Below are positions 1 through 8,886 of a stretch of DNA of 64,000 nucleotides, one piece after another. Below the pieces are notes generated by a model. It saw only the letters and a list, made by a program, of their open reading frames with translations. It made no database searches and was not told where the DNA came from. This DNA is from Pseudomonas mosselii (GTDB lineage Bacteria > Pseudomonadota > Gammaproteobacteria > Pseudomonadales > Pseudomonadaceae): assembly GCF_005796105.1 (NCBI RefSeq), contig NZ_VAUO01000002.1, positions 744,001 through 808,000 on the forward strand. The letters are read 5' to 3'. The position numbers and the translations under genes were made by a program. Positions within the stretch are counted from its first letter, which is position 1. Each line of letters starts with the position of its first letter.

Positions 1-220
1 GGATCAGGTGCTCGAACGGTTGCAGGTTGTCCTGACCGAGAAAGCCGCCGACGCTGACGCGATGGCCAAGGTCAGCCAATACCTGGGCGACGTTCAGCCC
101 CTTGCCAGCCGCATGAGTGTGCTGGTCCTGGCTACGATTGACCGCGCCTGGGCGCAGTTGGTCGAGGCTGACGGTCAGGTCCAGCGCCGGGTTGAGAGTA
201 AGGGTGAGGATCTTGGCCAT
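1..220 (-). CDS. fruK: 1-phosphofructokinase (N-terminal part, runs off the window)
   Basis: Phosphorylates fructose 1-phosphate, made by the fructose PTS, to fructose 1,6-bisphosphate in the cytoplasm. Only the first 73 codons are present. The visible N-terminus carries the PfkB-family NPALD motif and the AAGKGLNVA segment that binds the sugar phosphate. The ATG lies one base after the fruB stop (TGA-A-ATG), so the two genes are translationally coupled in one fru operon. fruA, the membrane EIIBC, would be expected next, outside the window. The fruB context makes this assignment firm. Confidence 0.95.
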   Translation of the reverse strand, partial: MAKILTLTLNPALDLTVSLDQLRPGAVNRSQDQHTHAAGKGLNVAQVLADLGHRVSVGGFLGQDNLQPFEHLI

Positions 221-221
221 T

Positions 222-3074
222 TCAGTAACGCTCCACCAACGCCCGAACCGCTTCGGCGCTGTCTTGTTGCAGGGCCTCGCGCGCCAGGGCGCGGGCCGTC
301 GAAAGGTCAGCCTGGCGCACCAGGGCCTTGACTTCAGGGATGCTGCGGGCCGACACGCTCAGTTCGTCCACCTCCAGCCCCAGCAGCAGTGCCACGGCCT
401 GTGGGTCAGCGGCAAGCTCGCCGCACACGCCGACCCACTTGCCCTGGGCATGCGCGGCGCGCACGGTCATGTCGATCAGTTGCAGCACGGCCGGGTGCAG
501 GCCATCAGCCTGGGCCGACAGGCTCGGATGGCCACGGTCGATGGCCAGGGTGTACTGAGTCAGGTCGTTGGTGCCGATGCTGAAGAAATCCACCTCGCGC
601 GCGAGCTGCCCGGCCAACAACGCGGCCGACGGCACCTCGACCATGATCCCGACTTGCAGGTCGCGCACTGGGATCTCGATACGCAGGCGCTCAACCATGG
701 CCTTGGCCGCCCGCCACTCATGGACCTGCCCGACCATCGGGAACATGATCCGCAGCGGCCGGTCATCGGCGGCGCGCAGCAAGGCGCGCAACTGGTCTTC
801 CATGATCTGCGGACGCTGCAAGGTCAGGCGTACGCCACGCACACCGAGGAACGGGTTTTCTTCCGCCGCGATCGGCCAGTACGGCAGCGGCTTGTCACCG
901 CCCACATCGAGGGTCCGTACCACCAGAGGGCGACCGGCCAGGCCATCGAGCACGCGGCGGTATTCAGCCTCCTGGGTGGCGACATCCGGCGCCTGGGAAT
1001 GCGCCATGAAAATAAGCTCGGTACGCAGCAAGCCAACGCCCTCGGCGCCCTGCTCCACCACCTTGTCGAGGCTACTGCTGTCACCGATGTTGGCGAACAC
1101 CTCCACAGCATGGCCGTCACGCGTCTGCGCCGGTTCATGACGCTTGGCCCAGGCGGCCTGCAAGCGCTGCTCACGGGCATCACGCTCGGCCAGCGCGCGT
1201 TGCAGCTCGTCGGCAGGCGGCGCGATGGTCACCCGGCCACGCTGGCCATCGAGCAGCAGCGCCGTGCCACTGGCCAGCAGCAGGATCGACTCGCCAGCAC
1301 CGACCACCGCTGGAATGCCAAGGGCGCGGGCGACAATGGCGCTGTGCGCGGTGGCTCCGCCGTGGGCGGTGACGATGCCAGCGACGCGCGCGGGATCCAG
1401 GCGCGCGACATCGGACGGCCCGACTTCGGCCATCACCAGTACGTAGGGTTGCTCGGGTTCGGCGCTTTGCTGCACGCCACACAGTTGCGCCAGCACGCGC
1501 CGGCCAATGTCGCGCAGGTCGGCTGCGCGCTCGGCCAGCAGGGTGTCCTGCAGGGCCTCCTGGCGGCGCGCGGCAGCGTCAACCACTGCCATCCAGGCGG
1601 CGGCGGCGCTCTCCCCTTGAGCCAGGCGCGACTCCACGTCGTCAGTCAATGCCGGGTCGCCGAGCATTTCCTGGTGGGTGAGGAAAATCTCGCCGATGGC
1701 TTTGTCGCTGCGCTTGATCAGGGCGTCGAGGTCAGCGTGTACCGCCTCAAGGGCCGCACGCAGTTTCTGGCGCTCCTGGGCAGGCGACTCACCCCGCAGC
1801 GGATAGTCGATCTCGCGCTCCACACACACATGCGCCGGGCCGCTGGCGATGCCCGGCGCAGCCGCCACCCCTTGCAGGCTGCTACCAGCGGCAGGCGCCG
1901 CCAGCACCGGCGCTGGGGCTTGAGCCTCCACAGGTGCGGCGTGCGGCAACGGTTCCACGTCTTCACCCAAGCCTTGTTCGATGGCCGCCCGCAACGCAGG
2001 CAACGCGTCGGCTGCAATCGCAGGCTCGGCGATCAGTTCGAGGGTCTGACCACGCCGGGCGCCCAGGCTCAGCAATTGACTCAGGCTCTTGGCCGACACC
2101 GCAGGTTCGGCACTCTCGAGCACGCGCAGGCGAATCTCACCGTCGAAGCCCTTGGCCAACTGCGCCAGTTCCTTAGCCGGGCGCGCATGCAAACCATGCG
2201 GGTTGGCCAACATCACCTGCGTGCTGGGCCAGTCGGCAGGGACTTCGCCGCCCAGCACTTCGAGCACGGCGCGGCTGCTGGTGGCCTGATAGAGCATCTG
2301 GCCGCGCCCTTCGATCAGCACTTCGCACAGGCGCTCAAGCAGCGCCTGGTGCGCAGCGCCAAGGCTGGCCAGGCAGAACAGGCCATTGAGCGGCTGGTCG
2401 CGATAGCGCAAAGGCTGCTGCGGGGTGATGAAGGCCAGACCTGGCTGGCGCACCTGGCGCTCGCTGTGCAGCCACCACAAGCCTTCGCCCAGTGGCAGTG
2501 GTTCGGCCTGTTGCAGCACGGCGGCGAAACCCGCATCAACGCACCCGGCACGTTGCAGCAAGCGCGCACCGCGCCAGGCCAATTCGTCGAAATCTTCGGC
2601 GGGCAGGTTCAAGCCCACCAGTTGCGCATCCAGTGCCAGCGCCTGCGGCGCCCCCTGCAACAACTTGAGCAGCGCCTCGGCGGAGCTGGCGCGGCGCAGG
2701 GCCTCGGCCAGGTCGGTTTCGCCCAAGGCGCGGGTGAGCAATTGCAACAGGCGCAGGTGCTCGTCGGAGCGCGCGGCGATGGCAATGGCCAGGTAGACGA
2801 TCTGTCCGTCGCCCCAGTCCACCCCTTCGGGAAACTGCATCAGGCGCACGCCGGTGCTGAACACCAGCTCGCGGGTCTGCGGGGTGCCGTGGGGAATGGC
2901 GATACCCTGGCCGAGGAACGTCGAACCTTGCGCCTCACGGGCGCGCAGGCCATCGAGATAGCCCTCGGCAACCAGACCGTCGGCTACCAGGTGCGAAGCC
3001 AGCAAGTGCAGCGCCTGGTTTTTATCGGCGGCCTTCTGGCCCATGGCAATCTGCTCCACGGCAAGCTCGAGCAT
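222..3074 (-). CDS. fruB: Fructose PTS multiphosphoryl transfer protein (EIIA-HPr-EI fusion)
   Basis: This 950-residue protein carries the whole soluble phosphate relay for fructose uptake: phosphoenolpyruvate to EI to HPr to EIIA, then to the membrane EIIBC. EIIA-Fru occupies about 1-145 with active His62 in the PHGTP motif. HPr occupies about 283-370 with His296 in GLHARPA. EI starts near 400, with active His577 in GGATAHS, the PEP-utiliser signature at about 829-848 and Cys884 near its C-terminus. This EIIA-HPr-EI fusion is typical of Pseudomonas. The ATG is preceded by AAGGAGAAGG. It is divergent from cra, with a Cra operator in the gap, and is the first gene of the fru operon. Confidence 0.97.
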   Translation of the reverse strand: MLELAVEQIAMGQKAADKNQALHLLASHLVADGLVAEGYLDGLRAREAQGSTFLGQGIAIPHGTPQTRELVFSTGVRLMQFPEGVDWGDGQIVYLAIAIAARSDEHLRLLQLLTRALGETDLAEALRRASSAEALLKLLQGAPQALALDAQLVGLNLPAEDFDELAWRGARLLQRAGCVDAGFAAVLQQAEPLPLGEGLWWLHSERQVRQPGLAFITPQQPLRYRDQPLNGLFCLASLGAAHQALLERLCEVLIEGRGQMLYQATSSRAVLEVLGGEVPADWPSTQVMLANPHGLHARPAKELAQLAKGFDGEIRLRVLESAEPAVSAKSLSQLLSLGARRGQTLELIAEPAIAADALPALRAAIEQGLGEDVEPLPHAAPVEAQAPAPVLAAPAAGSSLQGVAAAPGIASGPAHVCVEREIDYPLRGESPAQERQKLRAALEAVHADLDALIKRSDKAIGEIFLTHQEMLGDPALTDDVESRLAQGESAAAAWMAVVDAAARRQEALQDTLLAERAADLRDIGRRVLAQLCGVQQSAEPEQPYVLVMAEVGPSDVARLDPARVAGIVTAHGGATAHSAIVARALGIPAVVGAGESILLLASGTALLLDGQRGRVTIAPPADELQRALAERDAREQRLQAAWAKRHEPAQTRDGHAVEVFANIGDSSSLDKVVEQGAEGVGLLRTELIFMAHSQAPDVATQEAEYRRVLDGLAGRPLVVRTLDVGGDKPLPYWPIAAEENPFLGVRGVRLTLQRPQIMEDQLRALLRAADDRPLRIMFPMVGQVHEWRAAKAMVERLRIEIPVRDLQVGIMVEVPSAALLAGQLAREVDFFSIGTNDLTQYTLAIDRGHPSLSAQADGLHPAVLQLIDMTVRAAHAQGKWVGVCGELAADPQAVALLLGLEVDELSVSARSIPEVKALVRQADLSTARALAREALQQDSAEAVRALVERY

Positions 3075-3197
3075 GACCTTCTCCTTTGCGGCGCCGTGCT
3101 GGCGGCCGAGGTATTGTTGTGAAATTCGATGACGAAGGTAGACAAGCCTTCGGCACCTGGGCGAAGTATGCTTTCGGGGCAGGAAAATTCGCCTGGC

Positions 3198-3209
3198 TGA
3201 AACGTTTAA
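3198..3209. promoter_or_regulatory. Cra (FruR) operator of the fru operon
   Basis: The 12-base sequence tgaaacgtttaa is a near-palindrome. Read on the minus strand it is TTAAACGTTTCA, which, as I recall it, is the operator reported for Cra at the P. putida fruB promoter, where fructose 1-phosphate releases the repressor. It sits 124 bases before the fruB ATG and 157 bases before cra, so it could also affect cra itself. The rest of the divergent gap (3075-3365) shows no other clear element. Confidence 0.8.
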
Positions 3210-3365
3210 TCTGACTAAGCGGCCACGTTACTCGATAATCTGCCGGCGAAAAAGCCCCATCCTGTCGGACAATTGCGACAATGGTCGCCTGCGCGCAAGC
3301 CTGCCTATGAGTGAAACTATCCCGTCAGGCAAGCAGCCAGCCCCGGAAATAACAAGGAAAATTCG

Positions 3366-4361
3366 GTGAAACTCAGCGATATCGCCCGTCTGGCCGGAGT
3401 GTCAGTGACCACGGCCAGCTACGTCATCAACGGCAAGGCGGAACAGCAGCGCATCAGCAACGGTACGGTCGAGCGCGTGCGCGCAGTGGTCGAGGCCCAC
3501 GGCTTCACGCCCAACCCACAGGCCGCCGGCCTGCGCAGTCGGCACACACGCACCCTGGGGTTCATTCTGCCGGACCTGGAAAACCCCAGTTACGCACGCA
3601 TCGCCAAGCAGCTCGAACAGGGCGCGCGCGCGCGCGGCTATCAGTTGCTGATCGCCAGTAGCGATGACCAGCCCGACAGCGAACATCAGTTGCAGCAGTT
3701 GTTCCGCGCCCGCCGCTGCGACGCACTGTTCGTGGCCAGTTGCTTGCCGCCGCAAGACGACAGCTACCGCGCCCTTCAGGACAAAGGCGTGCCGGTAATC
3801 GCCATCGACCGGAGCCTGGACCCGGCACACTTCTGCTCGGTTATCAGCGACGACCGCGACGCCAGCCGCCAGCTGGCGGGCAGCCTGCTGGCCAACCGCC
3901 CACAGAGCATCGCCCTGCTCGGCGCACGCCCCGAACTGTCGGTAAGCCAAGCCCGCGCCGAGGGGTTCGAGCAGGCGCTGCAAAGCTATGCCGGCCAAGT
4001 GCGTCGTTACCAAGGCGAGGCGTTCAGCCGCGCATGCGGCCAGCGCCTGATGCAGCAGCTGATCGATGAGCACGGCGGCCTGCCTGACGCGCTGGTGACG
4101 ACCTCCTACGTGCTGTTGCAAGGGGTGTTCGATGCCCTGCAAGCGCGTCCGGCAGGCTCACGGCACTTGCAACTGGGCACCTTTGGCGACAATCAATTGC
4201 TGGACTTCCTGCCGCTGCCGGTCAACGCGATGGCGCAACAGCACGGCCTGATCGCGGCCACCGCGCTGGAACTGGCAGTGGCCGCTATCGAAGACAAACG
4301 CTACGCGCCCGGCGTGCACGCCATCGCCCGTACCTTCAAGCAGCGAATCCCGACCGTCTGA
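3366..4361 (+). CDS. cra: Catabolite repressor/activator Cra (FruR), LacI family
   Basis: A 331-residue LacI/GalR-family regulator. The helix-turn-helix is at residues 1-25 (LSDIARLAGVSVTTASYVING), followed by the hinge helix and a periplasmic-binding-protein-like effector domain from about 60. In P. putida Cra represses the fru operon and is released by fructose 1-phosphate. The start is GTG with AAGGAAAA upstream. It is divergent from fruB, with the operator at 3198 between them. The downstream tatD-type gene begins two bases after its stop, so they are probably co-transcribed. Confidence 0.95.
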   Translation: MKLSDIARLAGVSVTTASYVINGKAEQQRISNGTVERVRAVVEAHGFTPNPQAAGLRSRHTRTLGFILPDLENPSYARIAKQLEQGARARGYQLLIASSDDQPDSEHQLQQLFRARRCDALFVASCLPPQDDSYRALQDKGVPVIAIDRSLDPAHFCSVISDDRDASRQLAGSLLANRPQSIALLGARPELSVSQARAEGFEQALQSYAGQVRRYQGEAFSRACGQRLMQQLIDEHGGLPDALVTTSYVLLQGVFDALQARPAGSRHLQLGTFGDNQLLDFLPLPVNAMAQQHGLIAATALELAVAAIEDKRYAPGVHAIARTFKQRIPTV

Positions 4362-4363
4362 GC

Positions 4364-5140
4364 ATGCGCCTGATCGACACCCACACCCACCTGGACTTTG
4401 CCGACTTCGACGCCGACCGCTCGAAGCTTTTGGCCAATGCCGCAACGCGCGGTGTCGAGCGCATGGTTGTGCTGGGCGTGCATCAGGACAATTTCCAGCG
4501 GGTCTGGGACCTGGCCTGCAGCGAGACCTGCGTGCGTGCAGCGTTGGGCCTGCACCCGGTCTACCTGGAGCAGCACCGCCCCGAACACCTGGACACCCTG
4601 CGCCAGTGGCTCGGGCGCCTGCACGGCGACCCGCGCTTGTGCGCGGTGGGCGAGTTTGGCCTGGATTACTACCTGCCGGCACTCGACCCGACTCGCCAGC
4701 AGTCGCTGTTCGAGGCGCAGCTACAGATAGCCTGTGATTTCGCCCTCCCTGCGCTGCTGCATGTGCGCCGCAGCCACGCCCAGGTGATCGCCACGCTCAA
4801 ACGCTACAAACCTGTGCGCGCAGGCATCATCCATGCCTTCGCCGGCAGTTACGAAGAGGCGCGCGAGTACATCAAGCTGGGCTTCAAACTCGGGCTCGGT
4901 GGCGCCGCCACCTGGCCCCAAGCGCTGCGCCTGCGCAAGACAATCACCCGCCTGCCGCTCGAAAGCGTGGTGCTGGAGACCGATTCGCCAGACATGCCGC
5001 CTGCGATGTTTCCCGGTGTGCGCAACAGCCCCGAGCACCTGCCGGCCATCGCCGAGGCGTTGGCACAGGTGATCGGGATCGATGTCGAGCAGCTGGCCGA
5101 GGTCAGTAGTCGCAATGCCGATGAGCTGTTTGGTTGGTAG
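4364..5140 (+). CDS. TatD family metal-dependent hydrolase (putative DNase)
   Basis: A 258-residue TIM-barrel metallohydrolase of the TatD family. Visible metal ligands are His7 and His9 in THTHLDF, Glu97 in GEFGLDYY, histidines in the LHVRRSH and HAFAGS segments, and the aspartate of ETDSPDM near the C-terminus. TatD-family proteins act as 3'-5' exonucleases/DNases; this one resembles the YjjV branch, whose substrate is not settled. It starts two bases after the cra stop, an arrangement that I recall as conserved in pseudomonads. No regulatory link to fructose metabolism can be seen. Confidence 0.9.
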   Translation: MRLIDTHTHLDFADFDADRSKLLANAATRGVERMVVLGVHQDNFQRVWDLACSETCVRAALGLHPVYLEQHRPEHLDTLRQWLGRLHGDPRLCAVGEFGLDYYLPALDPTRQQSLFEAQLQIACDFALPALLHVRRSHAQVIATLKRYKPVRAGIIHAFAGSYEEAREYIKLGFKLGLGGAATWPQALRLRKTITRLPLESVVLETDSPDMPPAMFPGVRNSPEHLPAIAEALAQVIGIDVEQLAEVSSRNADELFGW

Positions 5141-5186
5141 CGCGGCTATATCGAGCCAGTGACCTAGGCTAGCGGCTTTAGCCGCG
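5141..5186. repeat. REP-like short inverted repeats in a convergent gap
   Basis: The gap between the convergent tatD-type and chemoreceptor genes holds cgcggcta (5141-5148), agcggctt (5171-5178) and tagccgcg (5179-5186). The last can pair with either of the first two: an 8-bp stem with a 30-base loop, or a tight stem gcggct-tt-agccgc (5172-5185). This resembles small Pseudomonas REP-type palindromes and may serve as a transcription stop. The rest of the gap to 5270 has nothing I recognise. Confidence 0.5.
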
Positions 5187-5270
5187 AACACCGACGTAGC
5201 CGTCGCCATCCACCGCGTCGTTTGCTTCACGGTGCTCCAGTATTCCGGCACGCCTGCACAAGTCGCGGCA

Positions 5271-7283
5271 CTAAACCCTGAATGCTCCAATCATGCGTTT
5301 GAGTTCCAGCACCTGCGCCGACAGCGCGCGGCTGGCATCTTCGGTCTGGCAGGCGCCGTCAGTGGTGTCCTGCGCCGCGCGGTTGATCGCCAAGATGTTC
5401 TGGTCGATGTCATGCGCCACCGCCGTCTGTTGCTCAACAGCGGCGGCAATCTGCTGGTTCTGCTCGACGATGCCGCCTACCGCCCCGAGGATATTGCCCA
5501 GCGCCTGTTGTACCTGATGCGCCTCCTCCACCGTTCCTGCGGCCATCTGGTGGCTGCTGCCCATCACCCGTACCGCCGCCGCCACGCCCTCTTGCAGACG
5601 CTGGATCATTTGCGCAATTTCGGCGGTCGAGTCCTGGGTGCGCTTGGCCAGGGTCCGAACCTCGTCGGCGACCACCGCGAAGCCCCTGCCCTGTTCGCCC
5701 GCCCGCGCCGCCTCGATGGCGGCATTGAGCGCCAGCAGGTTGGTCTGCTCGGCGATACTGCGGATCACCTCCAGTACCCGGCCGATGGCCAAGCTATCGT
5801 CGGCCAACTGGTTGACCGCCACCACACTCTGGTCGATCTCGCCCGCCAGTCGGGCGATGCTGCCCTGCTGGCTTTCGACCAAGTCGCGCCCCGAGGCGCT
5901 CTCATGGTTGACCCGCTCGGCACCTTCTGCGGCCAACGCAGCGCTGCGGGCCACCTCCAGGGCGGTGGCGCTCATCTGGTTCATCGCCGTGGCGACCTGC
6001 TCGATCTGCTCGCGCTGACCACTGACCGCCTGGTTGCTGCGGGCCGAGACCGACAACACCTGCCCGGCCTGCTCCTCGACCGTGGTCACGGTCTGCCCAA
6101 CCTGCTCGATCAGCCCGCGAATACGCCGCACGGTTTCGCTGAAACCACGGCCCAGCTCGCCCAGTTCATCCTGGCTCTGGGCCTGAAAGCTCACCGTCAT
6201 GTCGCCGGCAGCCACCTTGTCCATGGCGCTGCCCAGGTTGCGCAAGGTCTTGCGGGTGGAGACATAGAAACCGCTGTACAGGTAGATGATCAGCGCGAAC
6301 ACCATGCCCAATGCCGCCACCAGGGCAAACATACGCAGGCGGTGCTGCTCCAGGCGAACCTCCAACTGGCCTTGCACATAGCCCAGTACGGCGTCGTTGA
6401 GCCGGTAGGTCTGGGCCATCAGCTCGCTGGTCTGCTGGTAGAAGCCGGTCCACGGCGCATCCAAGGTTTCAGCCACCACCACTTGGTCTTCGAACAAGGT
6501 CGCGGCCTGGCGCACGCTTGCCCGGCTGGCCTGGGCGCTGCTTGCCAGTGCGCTGTTGGCGCCTGGATCGAGGGACAGCGCGTCGTCGAGGCGGATCGCA
6601 TAATCGGCCGCCAGCCGCTCCAGGCGTTGCAGCAGATCTTCGAAGCGCGCGCTGCCGGCCGAATCCATGAAACCACGGCCCAGCGCCACTGCGCCCATCG
6701 CCCGGCCCTCGCCGAGCGCCTGGGTCACTTGCGCGGTGGCCGTGCCGAGCACCTCGCCTAACTGACGCACCGAGGCCTGGCTGTCCTGATTCAAGCCCGA
6801 CTGGCTGGCAATCAGCTTGCTCAACAGTTGGGCCTGGGTCAGCAGCTTGTCGAACAGCGCCGCCTTGTTCTGCAGTGAGGTTTCGCCGCGCGCGCTGGCG
6901 AAGGCCTGGGCAAGTTCCGCGCGCTTGGCCTCGATCGCCGGATCGCCGCCCTCAAGCGCCTCCAACCGGGCCTGGACCTTGTCCTGCAGCGCGCTGATGC
7001 GCGCTTCCACGTCACCGGCCTGGCCCGACTGGCCAAGCACGGCGTTGATCTGCAACAGGTTACCGAGGCTCTCCAGATCGCCGCGCAGCACCAGGCTTTC
7101 AGCCAGCGGAGCCAAGCCCTGCAACTCGGCTCGGGTCGCGTGGAACTGGTTGTAGGCGTCGCGCACCAGATAGAAGCTGGTGATCGCCATGGGCAGGAAG
7201 AACAGGACACTGATCAGGCTGAACTTCATGCCAAAGCTCAGCCGATTCATCAGTGCGATGGCCGGATAGAGCAGACGCTTCAC
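5271..7283 (-). CDS. Methyl-accepting chemotaxis protein (transmembrane)
   Basis: A 670-residue chemoreceptor. A first membrane segment lies at about 20-40, a long helical periplasmic region without a recognisable ligand domain at 41-315, and a second membrane segment at about 317-340. HAMP (about 338-395) and the coiled-coil signalling domain follow, with the hairpin tip near 510-550 ([20 protein letters not shown]). The ligand cannot be predicted; the size of the helical sensor region is unusual. It starts with GTG, preceded by AAGGAGGTGA, a ten-base match to the 16S anti-Shine-Dalgarno end, which likely offsets the weak start codon. From memory, P. aeruginosa has a chemoreceptor in the same place beside ampDE. 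Confidence 0.92.
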   Translation of the reverse strand: MKRLLYPAIALMNRLSFGMKFSLISVLFFLPMAITSFYLVRDAYNQFHATRAELQGLAPLAESLVLRGDLESLGNLLQINAVLGQSGQAGDVEARISALQDKVQARLEALEGGDPAIEAKRAELAQAFASARGETSLQNKAALFDKLLTQAQLLSKLIASQSGLNQDSQASVRQLGEVLGTATAQVTQALGEGRAMGAVALGRGFMDSAGSARFEDLLQRLERLAADYAIRLDDALSLDPGANSALASSAQASRASVRQAATLFEDQVVVAETLDAPWTGFYQQTSELMAQTYRLNDAVLGYVQGQLEVRLEQHRLRMFALVAALGMVFALIIYLYSGFYVSTRKTLRNLGSAMDKVAAGDMTVSFQAQSQDELGELGRGFSETVRRIRGLIEQVGQTVTTVEEQAGQVLSVSARSNQAVSGQREQIEQVATAMNQMSATALEVARSAALAAEGAERVNHESASGRDLVESQQGSIARLAGEIDQSVVAVNQLADDSLAIGRVLEVIRSIAEQTNLLALNAAIEAARAGEQGRGFAVVADEVRTLAKRTQDSTAEIAQMIQRLQEGVAAAVRVMGSSHQMAAGTVEEAHQVQQALGNILGAVGGIVEQNQQIAAAVEQQTAVAHDIDQNILAINRAAQDTTDGACQTEDASRALSAQVLELKRMIGAFRV

Positions 7284-7419
7284 AGGTCACCTCCTTGAAT
7301 TCTTGTTGTTCTGCGGCGTAGCACAAGGCCATCTATGCCGTGGGCCTTTGTATAACGCAGATTGAATCCAAGGTTTGTAACTTAAGGTTAAAGCATCCGC
7401 CTGTGGCGCAGGGCGTCGA

Positions 7420-8250
7420 TCAGACCAGTACAGTCCATAGCGCAAAGCACGCGTACCACAGCACCGCACACCGCAGCAGCAGCTCCCACAAGCTGTCCAG
7501 GTGCTCCAGGCCCTGCTGACGGCTCTCCTGCTCCGGGATATCGTCGGCCACCCGGCCCACTTGGGCGACCAGCTGCGCGGCGCTGGCCTGCCAATCGAGC
7601 AGCGCATGCAGCATCACGCGGGTGACAGCCACGAAATTACCGACCAACGCGAAGCTCAATGCCACCACCCGCACCGGCAGCCAGTCAAGGGCGTGACGCA
7701 GTTGCCCGGCCAGCCCTTGCAGCCCCGGCTGGCGGCTGTTGTCAGCGCTCAAGGCAAGTAGCCGGTAGGCCAGCGCCGCACCCGGCCCCAGCAGGAAGTA
7801 CCAGAAGATCACGGCGAAAAAGCTTTGGTAGGCCTGCCACAGCAAGTGCCCCTGAACCCGTTTGATCAAGCCCTCAGAGTCATCGGCGGCCAGCCCCAGG
7901 TCACGCTCGGCAACATGCAGCGCAGCCTGGTCATCGCCACGGCGCCAGGCATCGCGAAACGGCCCAAGTGCGGCTTTCACATCGCCCCGACCGAGGCTGT
8001 AAAGCAGCACCAGCAGGTGCAGCGGCAGCGCCAGCAGGCCGTAGGCGACCGGCTCCAGCACATGCAGCAGCAATACCAACAGTGCCACCGGAGCGAGTAC
8101 CAGCAGCGCCAATGCCCACGCAGGTTGCGTCTTGCCAGTGCGCTCCAGGCGCGTCAGCTCGCCCAGGAAAAAACCGTCGCGCTGAACGCGCTGGCGCAGC
8201 GCCGAGAACTTTTCGATCCACAGCACCAGTACCAACACCAGAAAACTCAT
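7420..8250 (-). CDS. ampE: AmpE family inner-membrane protein
   Basis: A 276-residue integral membrane protein matching AmpE in size and setting. Hydrophobic segments are at the N-terminus, about 45-85, 140-165 and at the C-terminus. Its role is unclear; it was named from its link with beta-lactamase regulation by ampD. The ATG overlaps the ampD stop by four bases (ATGA), so the two are coupled. The adjacent chemoreceptor gene begins 136 bases further on and probably has its own promoter. Confidence 0.9.
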   Translation of the reverse strand: MSFLVLVLVLWIEKFSALRQRVQRDGFFLGELTRLERTGKTQPAWALALLVLAPVALLVLLLHVLEPVAYGLLALPLHLLVLLYSLGRGDVKAALGPFRDAWRRGDDQAALHVAERDLGLAADDSEGLIKRVQGHLLWQAYQSFFAVIFWYFLLGPGAALAYRLLALSADNSRQPGLQGLAGQLRHALDWLPVRVVALSFALVGNFVAVTRVMLHALLDWQASAAQLVAQVGRVADDIPEQESRQQGLEHLDSLWELLLRCAVLWYACFALWTVLV

Positions 8251-8813
8251 GCGTAGTCCTCATTGCTTTGCACCGCAGCGCGGTAGCGCGGCCAGTCGAA
8301 GGCCGGACCCGGATCGGTCTTGCGGCCAGGGGCGATGTCGCTGTGTCCTTGGATACGTGCCAGGTCGATAGCCGGCCAGGCCTGTCGAATCTGCCCGGTC
8401 AGGTGCGCCAGGGTCGCGTACTGGGCATCGGTGTAGGGCAACTCATCGGTGCCTTCCAGCTCGATCCCAATCGAGAAATCATTGCAGCCCTCGCGCCCCT
8501 CGAAGCGCGACACGCCCGCATGCCAGGCACGGTCGAGCAGCGAAACGAACTGGGTCACCGCGCCGTCGCGCTCGACGAACAGGTGCGCCGAAACGGTCAG
8601 CTGGCTGATGCCCTCGAAGTATGGATGTTCGGACGGGTCCAGGCGGTTCTGGAAGAACTGCTGCACCTTGCCGGTGCCGAAACAAGCCGGGGGCAGGCTG
8701 ATGTTGTGAATCACCAGCAGCGAGATGGCCTCACCTTCGGGGCGGGTATTGAAGTTCGGCGAAGGGCAGCGGGTGACGCCGCTGAACCAGCCAGTGGCAC
8801 GGTCCAATTGCAT
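8247..8813 (-). CDS. ampD: 1,6-anhydro-N-acetylmuramyl-L-alanine amidase AmpD
   Basis: Cytosolic zinc amidase of 188 residues that splits anhydromuropeptides during peptidoglycan recycling; its loss derepresses AmpR-controlled beta-lactamase. Zinc ligands His36 (VIHNISLP), His157 (GHSDIAPG) and Asp167 match the His34/His154/Asp164 set of AmpD, and Glu118 is the expected catalytic acid. The open frame extends upstream to 8954, but that extension overlaps the DUF1631 gene and does not resemble AmpD; the ATG at 8813 gives the usual MQLDRATGWF start. It is followed by ampE with a four-base overlap. Confidence 0.95.
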   Translation of the reverse strand: MQLDRATGWFSGVTRCPSPNFNTRPEGEAISLLVIHNISLPPACFGTGKVQQFFQNRLDPSEHPYFEGISQLTVSAHLFVERDGAVTQFVSLLDRAWHAGVSRFEGREGCNDFSIGIELEGTDELPYTDAQYATLAHLTGQIRQAWPAIDLARIQGHSDIAPGRKTDPGPAFDWPRYRAAVQSNEDYA

Positions 8814-8886
8814 GAAGCAGATCCTGAAGAATGCCTGGGACAGGCCATCAGTATGCCTGTGTGTCGCACAAGGTTCGAGGGCGGGC

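Noticed and set aside
117..3122. A 1001-codon open frame on the plus strand opposite fruB
   Set aside because: It is a high-GC shadow of fruB, rich in Gln/Arg/His, with no family features and no ribosome site.
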